Shown in pieces: positions 57,169 to 64,000 of a stretch of DNA of 64,000 nucleotides. Numbering within the stretch: position 1 is the stretch's first letter; every line of letters begins with the position of its first letter. The notes under the pieces were generated by a model. That model was not told where the DNA came from. It did not search any database and saw nothing but the letters and a program-made list of their open reading frames with translations. This DNA comes from Streptomyces sp. CB02923 (GTDB lineage: Bacteria; Actinomycetota; Actinomycetes; Streptomycetales; Streptomycetaceae). The translations under genes were made by a program, and so were the position numbers. The stretch spans positions 124,001 to 188,000 of the forward strand of contig NZ_LWKZ01000028.1 in NCBI RefSeq assembly GCF_001905005.1, given 5' to 3'.

Positions 57169-58896
57169 GTGACGAGTGACACCGCGACAGACGCAGACCG
57201 CGCCGAGGAGCCCGCCGGGCAGCAGCCCCGCCGGTGGCAGCGCAGACTGCGCCGGTTCGGCTACGCCGGGCAGCCGCAGGCCGACGCCCGCGAGCGGCTG
57301 GTGCCGCCGTTCCCCGCACCGGGGACGCGGGTGTGGTCGGTGCTGGGCCTGGGCCCGGCGACCGCCGCCCGGCTGGCGCGCTGGTCGGGCTGGGGCGGTC
57401 CGCTGCTGGTCGCGCTCTTCGCGGGCCTGCTGCGGTTCTGGAACCTGGGCAGCCCGGCGAAGGTGATATTCGACGAGACGTACTACCCCAAGGACGCCTG
57501 GTCGCTGCTCCAGTACGGGTACGAGGGGACCTGGGCGAAGAACGCCAACGACGCGCTGGTGGCCCACCCCCCGGAGATCCTGCTCTCGCCCGAGCACTCC
57601 TACGTCGTCCATCCGCCGCTGGGCAAGTGGATGATCGCGCTGGGCGAGTGGGCGTTCGGGATGAACCCCTTCGGCTGGCGGTTCACGGTCGCGCTGCTCG
57701 GCACGCTGTCGGTGCTGATGATCTGCCGGATCGGCCGCCGGCTGATGCGCTCCACGGCGCTGGGCTGCCTGGCGGGCGTCCTGCTGGCGGTGGACGGGCT
57801 GCACTTCGTGATGAGCCGTACCGCGCTGCTGGACCTCATCGTGATGTTCTGGGTGGTGGCGGCGTTCGGCTGCCTGCTGGTGGACCGGGACCGCACCCGG
57901 GCGCGGCTGGCGGCGGCGCTGCCGGTCGGTACGGACGGGCTGGCGCGGCCGGACGCCGGGGTGGGTGACCGGCTGCGGCTGGGGTGGCGGCCGTGGCGGC
58001 TGGCGGCCGGGGTGTGCCTGGGCCTGTCCGCCGCGAGCAAGTGGAACGGCCTGTACTACCTGGCGGCGTTCGCCGTCCTGTCGGTGCTGTGGGACGTGGC
58101 GTCGCGGCGCACCGCGGGCGCCCGGCACCCCGTACGCGCGGTGCTGCGCCGGGACCTGGTGCCCGCGTTCTTCTCGACCGCGGTGGCGGGCATGGCCGCG
58201 TACCTGGTGACGTGGACCGGCTGGATCGTCACCAAGGGCGGCTACCACCGCGACTGGGCCACCGCCACGCCGGAGGGCCGGGCGGGCGGCTGGCAGTGGC
58301 TGCCGGACTGGCTGCGCAGCCTGTGGCACTACGAGACGGAGGTCTACGACTTCCACAAGGGCCTGTCCACGCCGCACACCTACCAGTCCAACCCCTGGAG
58401 CTGGCTGGTGCAGGGCCGTCCCGTCTCGTACTTCTACGAGGACCCCAAGATGGGGCAGGACGGGTGCAAGGCGGCCGAGGGCTGTGCACGGGAAGTGCTC
58501 GCGCTGGGTACTCCCCTGCTGTGGTGGGCGGGCTGTTTCGCGATCCTGTACGTGCTCTACCGCTGGGTGTTCAAGCGGGACTGGCGGGCGGGCGCCATCG
58601 CCTGCGGCATCGCCGCGGGTCTGCTGCCCTGGTTCCTGTACCAGGACCGGACGATCTTCCTGTTCTACGCGGTGGTGTTCGTGCCGTTCGTGTGCCTGGC
58701 GCTGGCCATGATGACCGGCGCGATCCTGGGCCCGCCGGGGTCGAGCGAGCGGCGGCGCGCGGTCGGCGCGGTGGGAGCCGGGGTACTCGTCCTGCTGATC
58801 GTCTGGAACTTCATCTACTTCTACCCGCTCTACACGGGGCAGCCGATCCCCAAGAGCGCCTGGCACAACCGCATGTGGTTCGACACCTGGGTCTAG
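57169..58896 (+). CDS. Pmt-type dolichyl/polyprenyl-phosphate-mannose protein mannosyltransferase
   Basis: The 575-residue GT-C glycosyltransferase has about 10-11 membrane segments. The first extracytoplasmic loop carries VIFDETYYPKDAWSLL with the catalytic Asp-Glu near residue 102. AASKWNGLYYL and a later extracytoplasmic region (TYQSNPWSWLVQGRPVSYFY) also match the family. It O-mannosylates secreted proteins using polyprenyl-phosphate mannose, and Pmt in Streptomyces is needed for phage phiC31 receptor formation. The GTG start at 57169 lies 173 bp from the divergent rsmI start. Confidence 0.92.
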   Translation: MTSDTATDADRAEEPAGQQPRRWQRRLRRFGYAGQPQADARERLVPPFPAPGTRVWSVLGLGPATAARLARWSGWGGPLLVALFAGLLRFWNLGSPAKVIFDETYYPKDAWSLLQYGYEGTWAKNANDALVAHPPEILLSPEHSYVVHPPLGKWMIALGEWAFGMNPFGWRFTVALLGTLSVLMICRIGRRLMRSTALGCLAGVLLAVDGLHFVMSRTALLDLIVMFWVVAAFGCLLVDRDRTRARLAAALPVGTDGLARPDAGVGDRLRLGWRPWRLAAGVCLGLSAASKWNGLYYLAAFAVLSVLWDVASRRTAGARHPVRAVLRRDLVPAFFSTAVAGMAAYLVTWTGWIVTKGGYHRDWATATPEGRAGGWQWLPDWLRSLWHYETEVYDFHKGLSTPHTYQSNPWSWLVQGRPVSYFYEDPKMGQDGCKAAEGCAREVLALGTPLLWWAGCFAILYVLYRWVFKRDWRAGAIACGIAAGLLPWFLYQDRTIFLFYAVVFVPFVCLALAMMTGAILGPPGSSERRRAVGAVGAGVLVLLIVWNFIYFYPLYTGQPIPKSAWHNRMWFDTWV

Positions 58897-58929
58897 GGCA
58901 CGACACGGCCGGGACCCGTATGCCGAAAG

Positions 58930-58951
58930 CGCCGTCCGCACAAGGACGGCG
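58930..58951 (+). terminator. terminator after the mannosyltransferase gene
   Basis: An 8-bp perfect stem CGCCGTCC (58930-58937) with GGACGGCG (58944-58951) encloses a 6-nt loop, 34 bp after the stop. Confidence 0.6.
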
Positions 58952-59032
58952 GTCATACTTGGCCTCCATCGAACGATGCCGGTCAATGCCGATCGCCGCC
59001 TCCGGGCCCGGGCGGCCGAGGAGGGACCGTAA

Positions 59033-59380
59033 TTGAGCACGCCGAAACTCGTGTACGTCATCGAGCACAACAAGCCGGAACAGGTCCAGGACCACGGTGC
59101 GCTGCGCACCGTCGCGCCCGCGTGCAAGGAGCTGGCCCTCGCGGCGTTCCTCGACATCGAGCAGGCCAGGGAGGAGGCCGAGATCTGGGCCGAGCGGGAG
59201 CACTACCCGGACCTGACCTGGCAGGAGACCAACAACCCGCTCCTCGGTGACGCGACGGGCCTCCAGGCCGAGACGGAGATCGACGGGCAGAAGGCCACGG
59301 TGTTCCGCGTCACCGCGGTCGAGGTGGTCCCCCCGCAGCACTGGCAGCACCGGCCGTCCCGTCAGCAGCCGCCCGCCTGA
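59033..59380 (+). CDS. small conserved hypothetical protein
   Basis: The 115-residue protein looks like a mixed alpha/beta soluble fold (STPKLVYVIEHNKPEQVQ, FLDIEQAREEAEIWAEREHY, ATVFRVTAVEVVPP). The start is TTG with GAGGAGGG before it. No signal peptide or membrane segment is present. Family not recognised; coding bias and ribosome site support a real gene. Confidence 0.78.
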   Translation: MSTPKLVYVIEHNKPEQVQDHGALRTVAPACKELALAAFLDIEQAREEAEIWAEREHYPDLTWQETNNPLLGDATGLQAETEIDGQKATVFRVTAVEVVPPQHWQHRPSRQQPPA

Positions 59381-59454
59381 GGCGCCGACGGCGCCGCCCG
59401 CGGCACAGGGCCGAGAGACACCCCCGCACCCCGTGTCCCATAGAGTGCGCTGCA

Positions 59455-59480
59455 CGTTCTTGTGTGCGTGCTGAAGAACG
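59455..59480 (+). promoter_or_regulatory. inverted repeat upstream of the penicillin-binding protein gene
   Basis: CGTTCTT (59455-59461) and AAGAACG (59474-59480) form a 7-bp hairpin 24 bp before the start codon. It could act on the mRNA leader or as an operator. Confidence 0.4.
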
Positions 59481-59504
59481 AGGATTCGGGAGGGGATCGG
59501 TGAC

Positions 59505-61160
59505 ATGCGCCGTGAGGTGAGGTACGGGCTGATCGGCGGGGCGGTGGCCCTGGTCCTGGGCGGCGTCGGCGGCTACACGCTGCTCGGCGGCTCCGGTGAC
59601 GGCGGGGCCCAGGAGGTCCGCACGGCCCGGGACGGCAAGCCCGGCGGCGGGGCGCCCGAGGTGGAGTCCGGTCCGCTGTCCGCCGGGGAAGTGACCGGCA
59701 CCGCGGGGAAGTTCCTCGACGCCTGGAAGGCGGGCGCAGCCGACCGGGCCGCGGCCCTCACGGACGACGCGAAGGCGGCCGCCGCCGGTCTGGCCGCGTA
59801 CCCGGAGCAGACCCACTTCACGGACCTGACGTTCACGCCGGGCAAGGCCACCGGCGACAAGGTCGCCTACACGGTCGCCGCCCAGATCTCGTACAAGGGC
59901 ATGAAGGCGCCGTACTCGTACGGCACTTCACTGACCGTCAAGCGCGACAAGGAGACCGGCGAGCCGCGTGTCGCCTGGGCGCCGGGCATCCTGCACCCGC
60001 AGCTGGGCAAGGGCGACGTGCTGCGGACCGGCGAGGCCGAGGCGCCCCCGATCAAGGCCGTGGACCGCAACGGCGCCGAGCTGACCAAGGAAGCGCACCC
60101 GGCGCTGGCCGGGGTGCTGGACAGCCTGCGCGACAAGTACGGCAAGAAGACGGACGGCAAGCCCGGCGTGGAGCTGTCCATCCACCGGGCCGCCGGCGAC
60201 AAGGCGACCCAGAAGCCCGACGAGACGCTGAAGGTGCTCTCCAAGGGCAAGCCGGGCACCCTGAAGACCACCCTGGACGCCACGGTGCAGGCGGCGGCGG
60301 AGAAGGCCGTCAAGGGCAAGCCGAAGGCGTCCGCGGTCGCCGTCAAGCCGAGCACCGGCGAGATCCTGGCCATCGCCAACTCGCCGGAGAAGGGCTTCAA
60401 CACGGCCACGCAGGGCTCGCTGGCACCCGGCTCGACGATGAAGGTCGTGACGGCCTCGATGCTCATCGACAAGGGGCTGACGGCGCCGGGCAAGCCGCAC
60501 CCGTGCGAGAAGTTCGTGACGGTCGGCGGCTGGAAGTTCCAGAACCTGAACAAGACCGAGATCAAGAACGGCACCTTCGCCCAGAGCTTCGCCGCGTCCT
60601 GCAACAACGCGTTCATCGCCATGGCTCCCAAGCTCAAGGACGACGACCTGACGCAGCAGGCCCGCGACGTCTTCGGCATCGGCCTGAACTGGCAGACCGG
60701 CATCCCGACCTTCGACGGCGCGGTGCCGGTGCAGAGCGACGCGCAGATGGCCGCCTCGCTGATCGGGCAGGGCGGGGTGCGGATGAACCCGCTGACCGTC
60801 GCCTCGGTCGCGGCGACGGTGCGGACCGGCGGCTTCCACCAGCCGTACATCGTCGCGCCCTCGCTGGACGGCCGCGCCCTGGCCAAGGCCCCGCGCGCGA
60901 TGAAGCCGGCCACCGCGTCCGCGCTGAAGTCGCTGATGAAGCTGACCGCCACGTCCGGCACGGCGGCGGAGGCGATGGCCGGGCTCAGCGGTGACGTCGG
61001 CGCGAAGACCGGCTCGGCGGAGGTCGACGGGCAGGAGAAGCCGAACGCCTGGTTCACCGCCTACCGCGGGGACGTCGCGGCGGCGGCGGTCGTCCCGGCC
61101 AGCGGCCACGGCGGCTCGAACGCCGGGCCGGTCGTCCGCTCGATCCTCTCGGCAGGCTGA
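59505..61160 (+). CDS. penicillin-binding protein (class B transpeptidase with NTF2-like MecA_N domain)
   Basis: The 551-residue protein has one N-terminal membrane anchor (about 7-30). A MecA_N/NTF2-like domain (about 60-150) leads to a linker and the transpeptidase domain. Active-site motifs are SxxK in PGSTMKVV near residue 310, SCNN (SxN) near 364, and KTGSAEV near 500. It cross-links peptidoglycan; the type is related to PBPs used in sporulation or envelope maintenance. GGGAGGGG precedes the ATG. Confidence 0.93.
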   Translation: MRREVRYGLIGGAVALVLGGVGGYTLLGGSGDGGAQEVRTARDGKPGGGAPEVESGPLSAGEVTGTAGKFLDAWKAGAADRAAALTDDAKAAAAGLAAYPEQTHFTDLTFTPGKATGDKVAYTVAAQISYKGMKAPYSYGTSLTVKRDKETGEPRVAWAPGILHPQLGKGDVLRTGEAEAPPIKAVDRNGAELTKEAHPALAGVLDSLRDKYGKKTDGKPGVELSIHRAAGDKATQKPDETLKVLSKGKPGTLKTTLDATVQAAAEKAVKGKPKASAVAVKPSTGEILAIANSPEKGFNTATQGSLAPGSTMKVVTASMLIDKGLTAPGKPHPCEKFVTVGGWKFQNLNKTEIKNGTFAQSFAASCNNAFIAMAPKLKDDDLTQQARDVFGIGLNWQTGIPTFDGAVPVQSDAQMAASLIGQGGVRMNPLTVASVAATVRTGGFHQPYIVAPSLDGRALAKAPRAMKPATASALKSLMKLTATSGTAAEAMAGLSGDVGAKTGSAEVDGQEKPNAWFTAYRGDVAAAAVVPASGHGGSNAGPVVRSILSAG

Positions 61161-61177
61161 GGCCCCCGCCTCGGCCC

Positions 61178-61195
61178 CGGGCCGGGAGGCCCGGC
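61178..61195 (+). terminator. terminator after the penicillin-binding protein gene
   Basis: CCGGGCC and GGCCCGG (7 bp) close a GGGA loop 17 bp after the stop, within a longer GC-rich self-complementary region. Confidence 0.6.
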
Positions 61196-61385
61196 CCCGG
61201 GGTGATCTCGCACACCCCGCCCTCTCCCACCATCGCGTGGCCCGTACAGCTACAGCTAGCGTGCGGGCCATGCGCCATTCTCCGTACGGTTGTGAAGCCA
61301 CCCGCCCACCGGCCTCCGGCGCCGCCACCGGGCCCTGGGCCCCGTACGCCCGGAGCGGGGCGGCCGGCCCGCGTGAGCGGACCGC

Positions 61386-62231
61386 ATGAGCCCCCTGGTC
61401 GTCGCCGCGGTGCTGGTCGCCGCCGTCACGCACGCCGGGTGGAACGCGATTGCCCACCACATCAAGGACCAGCTGATCGCCTTCACGCTGGTCGGCGGCG
61501 GCGGCGCGGTCTGCGGAGCGGTGCTGGCCTGCTTCGCGCCGCTGCCCGCGGCCGGCGCCTGGCTCCCGCTCGCCGCCTCCGCCGTGCTGCACATCGTCTA
61601 CCAGGTGCTGCTGATGCAGTCCTTCCGGCTGGGCGAGTTCGGGCAGATGTACCCCATCGCGCGGGGCACCGCGCCGCTCGTCGTCACGGTCCTGGCCGCC
61701 GTCTTCGTCGGGGAGCTGCCCGACGCCTGGGCCCTGGCCGGCGTCGCGCTCGCCTCGGCGGGCCTGGTCGGCGTCGCGCTGTGGGGCATCCGCGGCTCCG
61801 GTACGAAGCCGCACTGGCCGGCCATCGTCGCCGCCCTCGCCACCGGGCTGGCCATCGCCTCGTACACGACGGTGGACGGCGTCGGCGTCCGCGCCTCCGG
61901 CACGCCGATCGGCTACATCGCCTGGCTGATGATCCTCGAAGGCGTCGCGATCCCCGCGTACGCGCTGGTCACCCGCCGCCGCCTGCTGCTCACCCAGCTC
62001 CGCCCGGTGGCCCTGCGCGGCGCGGCCGGCGGCGTCCTGTCCGTCTTCGCCTACGGCCTGGTCCTGTGGGCCCAGACCCGGGCCCACCTGGCGCCGATCG
62101 CCGCGCTGCGCGAATCCTCGATCATCGTCGGCGCCGCCATCGGCACCCTGTTCTTCAAGGAACGTTTCGGCGCGCCACGCCTCGCGGCCGCCGGGCTGAT
62201 GGTCGCGGGGATCGCCCTGATGCTGCACTAG
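61386..62231 (+). CDS. EamA/DMT family transporter
   Basis: The 281-residue protein has ten hydrophobic segments in two EamA repeats. The first contains HAGWNAIAHHIKDQ and MYPIARGTAPLVVTVLAAVF. The second contains LRESSIIVGAAIGTLFFKERF, the typical end of the second repeat. It exports or exchanges small metabolites; substrate unknown. Confidence 0.9.
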   Translation: MSPLVVAAVLVAAVTHAGWNAIAHHIKDQLIAFTLVGGGGAVCGAVLACFAPLPAAGAWLPLAASAVLHIVYQVLLMQSFRLGEFGQMYPIARGTAPLVVTVLAAVFVGELPDAWALAGVALASAGLVGVALWGIRGSGTKPHWPAIVAALATGLAIASYTTVDGVGVRASGTPIGYIAWLMILEGVAIPAYALVTRRRLLLTQLRPVALRGAAGGVLSVFAYGLVLWAQTRAHLAPIAALRESSIIVGAAIGTLFFKERFGAPRLAAAGLMVAGIALMLH

Positions 62232-62262
62232 CTGCACCTGAGGCGGGGCCCGGGTCAGCGGA

Positions 62263-62340
62263 CCGGGTCACCGGCCCGGGTCACCGGCCCGGGTCACCGG
62301 CCCGGGTCACCGGCCCGGGTCACCGGCCCGGGTCACCGCG
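62263..62340. repeat. 13-bp tandem repeat, six copies, overlapping the end of an SDR gene
   Basis: CCGGGTCACCGGC is repeated from 62263 with exact 13-bp period (62263, 62276, 62289, 62302, 62315, 62328). The last copy is imperfect. The SDR stop codon (62320-62322) lies inside the fifth copy. Confidence 0.85.
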
Positions 62341-63129
62341 CAGTGCCCGGGTCAGTTCCGTGTTGGCGAGCAGGATGCCGCCGTCGACCGGGAGCGTGAC
62401 GCCGGTGATCCAGGCGGCGTCGGAGGAGGCCAGGAAGGCCACGGCCGCGGCGATGTCGTCGGGGCGGCCGACGCGGCCCAGGGGGTAGGCGGCCGCGGCG
62501 CGTTCCAGTACGTCGGGGCGGTCTCCCCAGTTGGGCGTGTCGACCGTGCCCGGCGCGACCAGGTTGACGCGTACGCCCCGCCCGGCCGCCTCGCCCGCGA
62601 GCGTACGGGTGAGGGAGGCCAGGCCCGCCTTGGCGGCGCTGTAGGCGTGGTTGCCGAAGTCCTGCTCGCCGTTGACCGAGCCGACGCTGACGATCGCGCC
62701 GCGGCCGCCGGCGGCGGCCAGGTGGGGCAGTGCGGCGCGGGCGCAGCGGAAGGCGCCGCCGAGGGTGATGTCCAGGTCACCGGCCCAGTCCTCGTCCCGC
62801 TGGTCCTCGAAGAGCGGGGTGTCGGGCGTGCACCGGCAGGCGTTGTTGACGAGTACGTCGAGGCCGCCGAAGCGGTGCGCGGCGTGGGCGACGGCCGCCT
62901 CGACGGCGGCGCGGTCGGCGACGTCGCAGGCGAGTGCCTCGGCGGTGCCGCCGCCGTCGCGTACGCCCGCGCTCTCGCGGATGCGGGCGGCCGCCTTCTC
63001 GGCCCGGTCCCCGTCCAGGTCGGTGACCAGGACCCGTGCTCCCTCGGCGGCCAGCCGCCGGGCGGTGGCCTCGCCGATGCCCCGGCCGGCGCCGGTGATC
63101 AGGACGCGGTAGCCGTCGAATCGCCTCAT
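62320..63129 (-). CDS. short-chain dehydrogenase/reductase (SDR)
   Basis: The 269-residue classical SDR has LITGAGRGIGEATARRLA near residue 9, LVNNAC, SVGSVNGEQDF with the catalytic Ser, YSAAKAG with Tyr and Lys, and the closing GVTLPVDGGILL. DLDGDRAE after strand 2 suggests NAD. The C-terminal RGDPGR is encoded within the 13-bp tandem repeat, so the stop position may shift with repeat number. I chose ATG 63129; a TTG at 63162 is also in frame. Confidence 0.9.
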   Translation of the reverse strand: MRRFDGYRVLITGAGRGIGEATARRLAAEGARVLVTDLDGDRAEKAAARIRESAGVRDGGGTAEALACDVADRAAVEAAVAHAAHRFGGLDVLVNNACRCTPDTPLFEDQRDEDWAGDLDITLGGAFRCARAALPHLAAAGGRGAIVSVGSVNGEQDFGNHAYSAAKAGLASLTRTLAGEAAGRGVRVNLVAPGTVDTPNWGDRPDVLERAAAAYPLGRVGRPDDIAAAVAFLASSDAAWITGVTLPVDGGILLANTELTRALRGDPGR

Positions 63130-63205
63130 ACGCCCAGCCTGACGCACGAGTCCCGCGAGCAACAGACCTCGGGCGGCGGGTGCCCCGGGTCCGGCTGCGC
63201 GCGCC

Positions 63206-64000
63206 TCAGGCTTCGAGCGCGGCCCGCAGCCCCCGTACCAGGGCCTGGGCCCGCGGGTCGGCCGTCACGTTCTGCTGCATCCCGTTGGTGACGTAGCCGA
63301 GGGCCGTGCCGGACTCGGGGTCGGCGAAGGCCAGGCAGCCGCCGCGGCCGGGGTGGCCGAAGGAGCCGGGGGCCAGCAGCGGCGAGGCGGGGCCGTGCAG
63401 CATGTGGCCGAGGCCGAAGCGGGTGTTGACGATCAGGGTGCGGTCGGGTCCGGCCGACTCCTCCGTGCGGGCCAGGGTGAGCGTGGCGGGCGCGAAGAGG
63501 CGGGGGTGGCCGTCGACGGGGCCGATGAGCGCCGCGTAGCAGCGGGCCAGGGCGCGGGCGGTGGCGATGCCGTTGGAGGCGGGGAGTTCGGCGGCGCGGT
63601 AGGCGTCGGCGTTCTCGTCGGGGGCCGGGGTGATGGCGCCGAAGGCGCGCCGGGTGAGGGAGGCGGGGTCGCGGTAGGCGTCGGTGACGTTGCGCTTGGG
63701 GCGGACGCGCAGCCCGGCCGCGGCGGGCGGGGCCGGTGCCTCGACGTCGGCCAGGCGGCCGGTGCGGGCGCGCGCGTCGGCGGGTGCGCCGACCCACAGT
63801 TCCAGGCCGAGGGGTCCGGATATCTCGTCGGCGATCCAGGTGCCGATGGTGCGGCCGGTGACCCGTCGTACCAGTTCGGCCAGCAGCCAGCTGTACGTCT
63901 GGGCGTGATAGCCGTGCTCGGCGCCCGGGGTCCAGGCGGGGGCCTGGGCGGCGAGGGCGGCGGGGCCGCTGACCCCGTCGATGGCCTGCTCCGGGGTGAG
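63206..64000 (-). CDS. serine beta-lactamase-family hydrolase (partial, N-terminus beyond the window)
   Basis: The frame is open to the window edge and gives 264 residues of the C-terminal part of a class C beta-lactamase-like hydrolase or esterase. GYHAQTYSWLLAELVRRVTG supplies the Tyr motif region, and RTIGTWIADEISGPLGLELW follows. SNGIATARALARCYAALIG and FGHPGRGGCLAFADPESG are typical of the EstB group, with the late HPG/GG motif near the end. The nucleophile SxxK motif would lie upstream of the window. No signal peptide can be judged. Confidence 0.88.
   Translation of the reverse strand, partial: LTPEQAIDGVSGPAALAAQAPAWTPGAEHGYHAQTYSWLLAELVRRVTGRTIGTWIADEISGPLGLELWVGAPADARARTGRLADVEAPAPPAAAGLRVRPKRNVTDAYRDPASLTRRAFGAITPAPDENADAYRAAELPASNGIATARALARCYAALIGPVDGHPRLFAPATLTLARTEESAGPDRTLIVNTRFGLGHMLHGPASPLLAPGSFGHPGRGGCLAFADPESGTALGYVTNGMQQNVTADPRAQALVRGLRAALEA

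Noticed and set aside
62263..62340. Possible CRISPR-like array
   Set aside because: The units are contiguous 13-bp copies without spacers, so this is a simple tandem repeat.

Overview
The window reads as a chromosomal core segment of a Streptomyces (or very close actinomycete). The base composition is very GC-rich and third codon positions are almost always G or C. GTG and TTG starts are common. Two genes carry the rare TTA leucine codon read by the bldA tRNA. The gene set (mfd, glmU-prs-rplY-pth, ppc, galTEK, ispE-rsmA-rpfB, a Pmt mannosyltransferase) is a typical Streptomyces housekeeping neighbourhood. No prophage, transposase or CRISPR array is visible.

Layout. 0.2-5 kb: a Ser/Thr kinase translationally coupled to a membrane protein, then a fused HTH / N6-methylase / HsdS-like protein, both leftward. 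5-9.5 kb: membrane and secreted proteins (DUF4190/DUF4352-like, an HNH lipoprotein, a DUF2079 membrane protein, a chloramphenicol phosphotransferase-like kinase, a Gly-Ser lipoprotein). 9.7-17.9 kb: mfd, a DHA2 drug-efflux transporter with two TTA codons, a DivIVA-like coiled-coil protein and an LCP cell-wall ligase. 17.9-23 kb: the most unusual block. Four genes in two divergent pairs carry polymorphic-toxin-type catalytic domains (an XOO_2897-like deaminase, a WHH nuclease, a YwqJ-like deaminase) joined or paired with SUKH-type immunity domains (SUKH-4, SMI1/KNR4, SUKH-3). 23-25.6 kb: an orphan histidine kinase, an HTH/LAGLIDADG-like protein with a TTA codon, and tRNA-Gln(UUG).

25.7-36 kb: glmU and prs (cell-wall and PRPP supply), bL25 with a structured leader, peptidyl-tRNA hydrolase, a small membrane protein, a compact caspase/CHAT-like protein downstream of ppc, and a fatty-acid desaturase/TetR operon with a palindromic operator. 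36-41 kb: VOC protein, Tam-like methyltransferase divergent from MarR across a shared palindrome, SDR, and GH42 beta-galactosidase. 41-48.5 kb: an orphan LuxR regulator, the overlapping galT-galE-galK operon (leftward), a divergent Na+/solute symporter with a small membrane partner, and a second LuxR regulator with a degenerate receiver. Beta-galactosidase, the Leloir genes and the symporter together suggest a galactoside uptake and use module, which is an inference.

48.6-64 kb: ABC-F ATPase, a 25-bp-stem hairpin, ispE/rsmA/rpfB/tatD, a zinc-ribbon protein, rsmI divergent from a Pmt-type mannosyltransferase, a conserved small protein, a class B-type penicillin-binding protein, an EamA transporter, a 13-bp tandem repeat that overlaps the end of an SDR gene, and a serine beta-lactamase-like hydrolase cut by the window edge. 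Positions 1-213 hold no gene I can support. Domain assignments come from reading motifs by eye and no database search was run.
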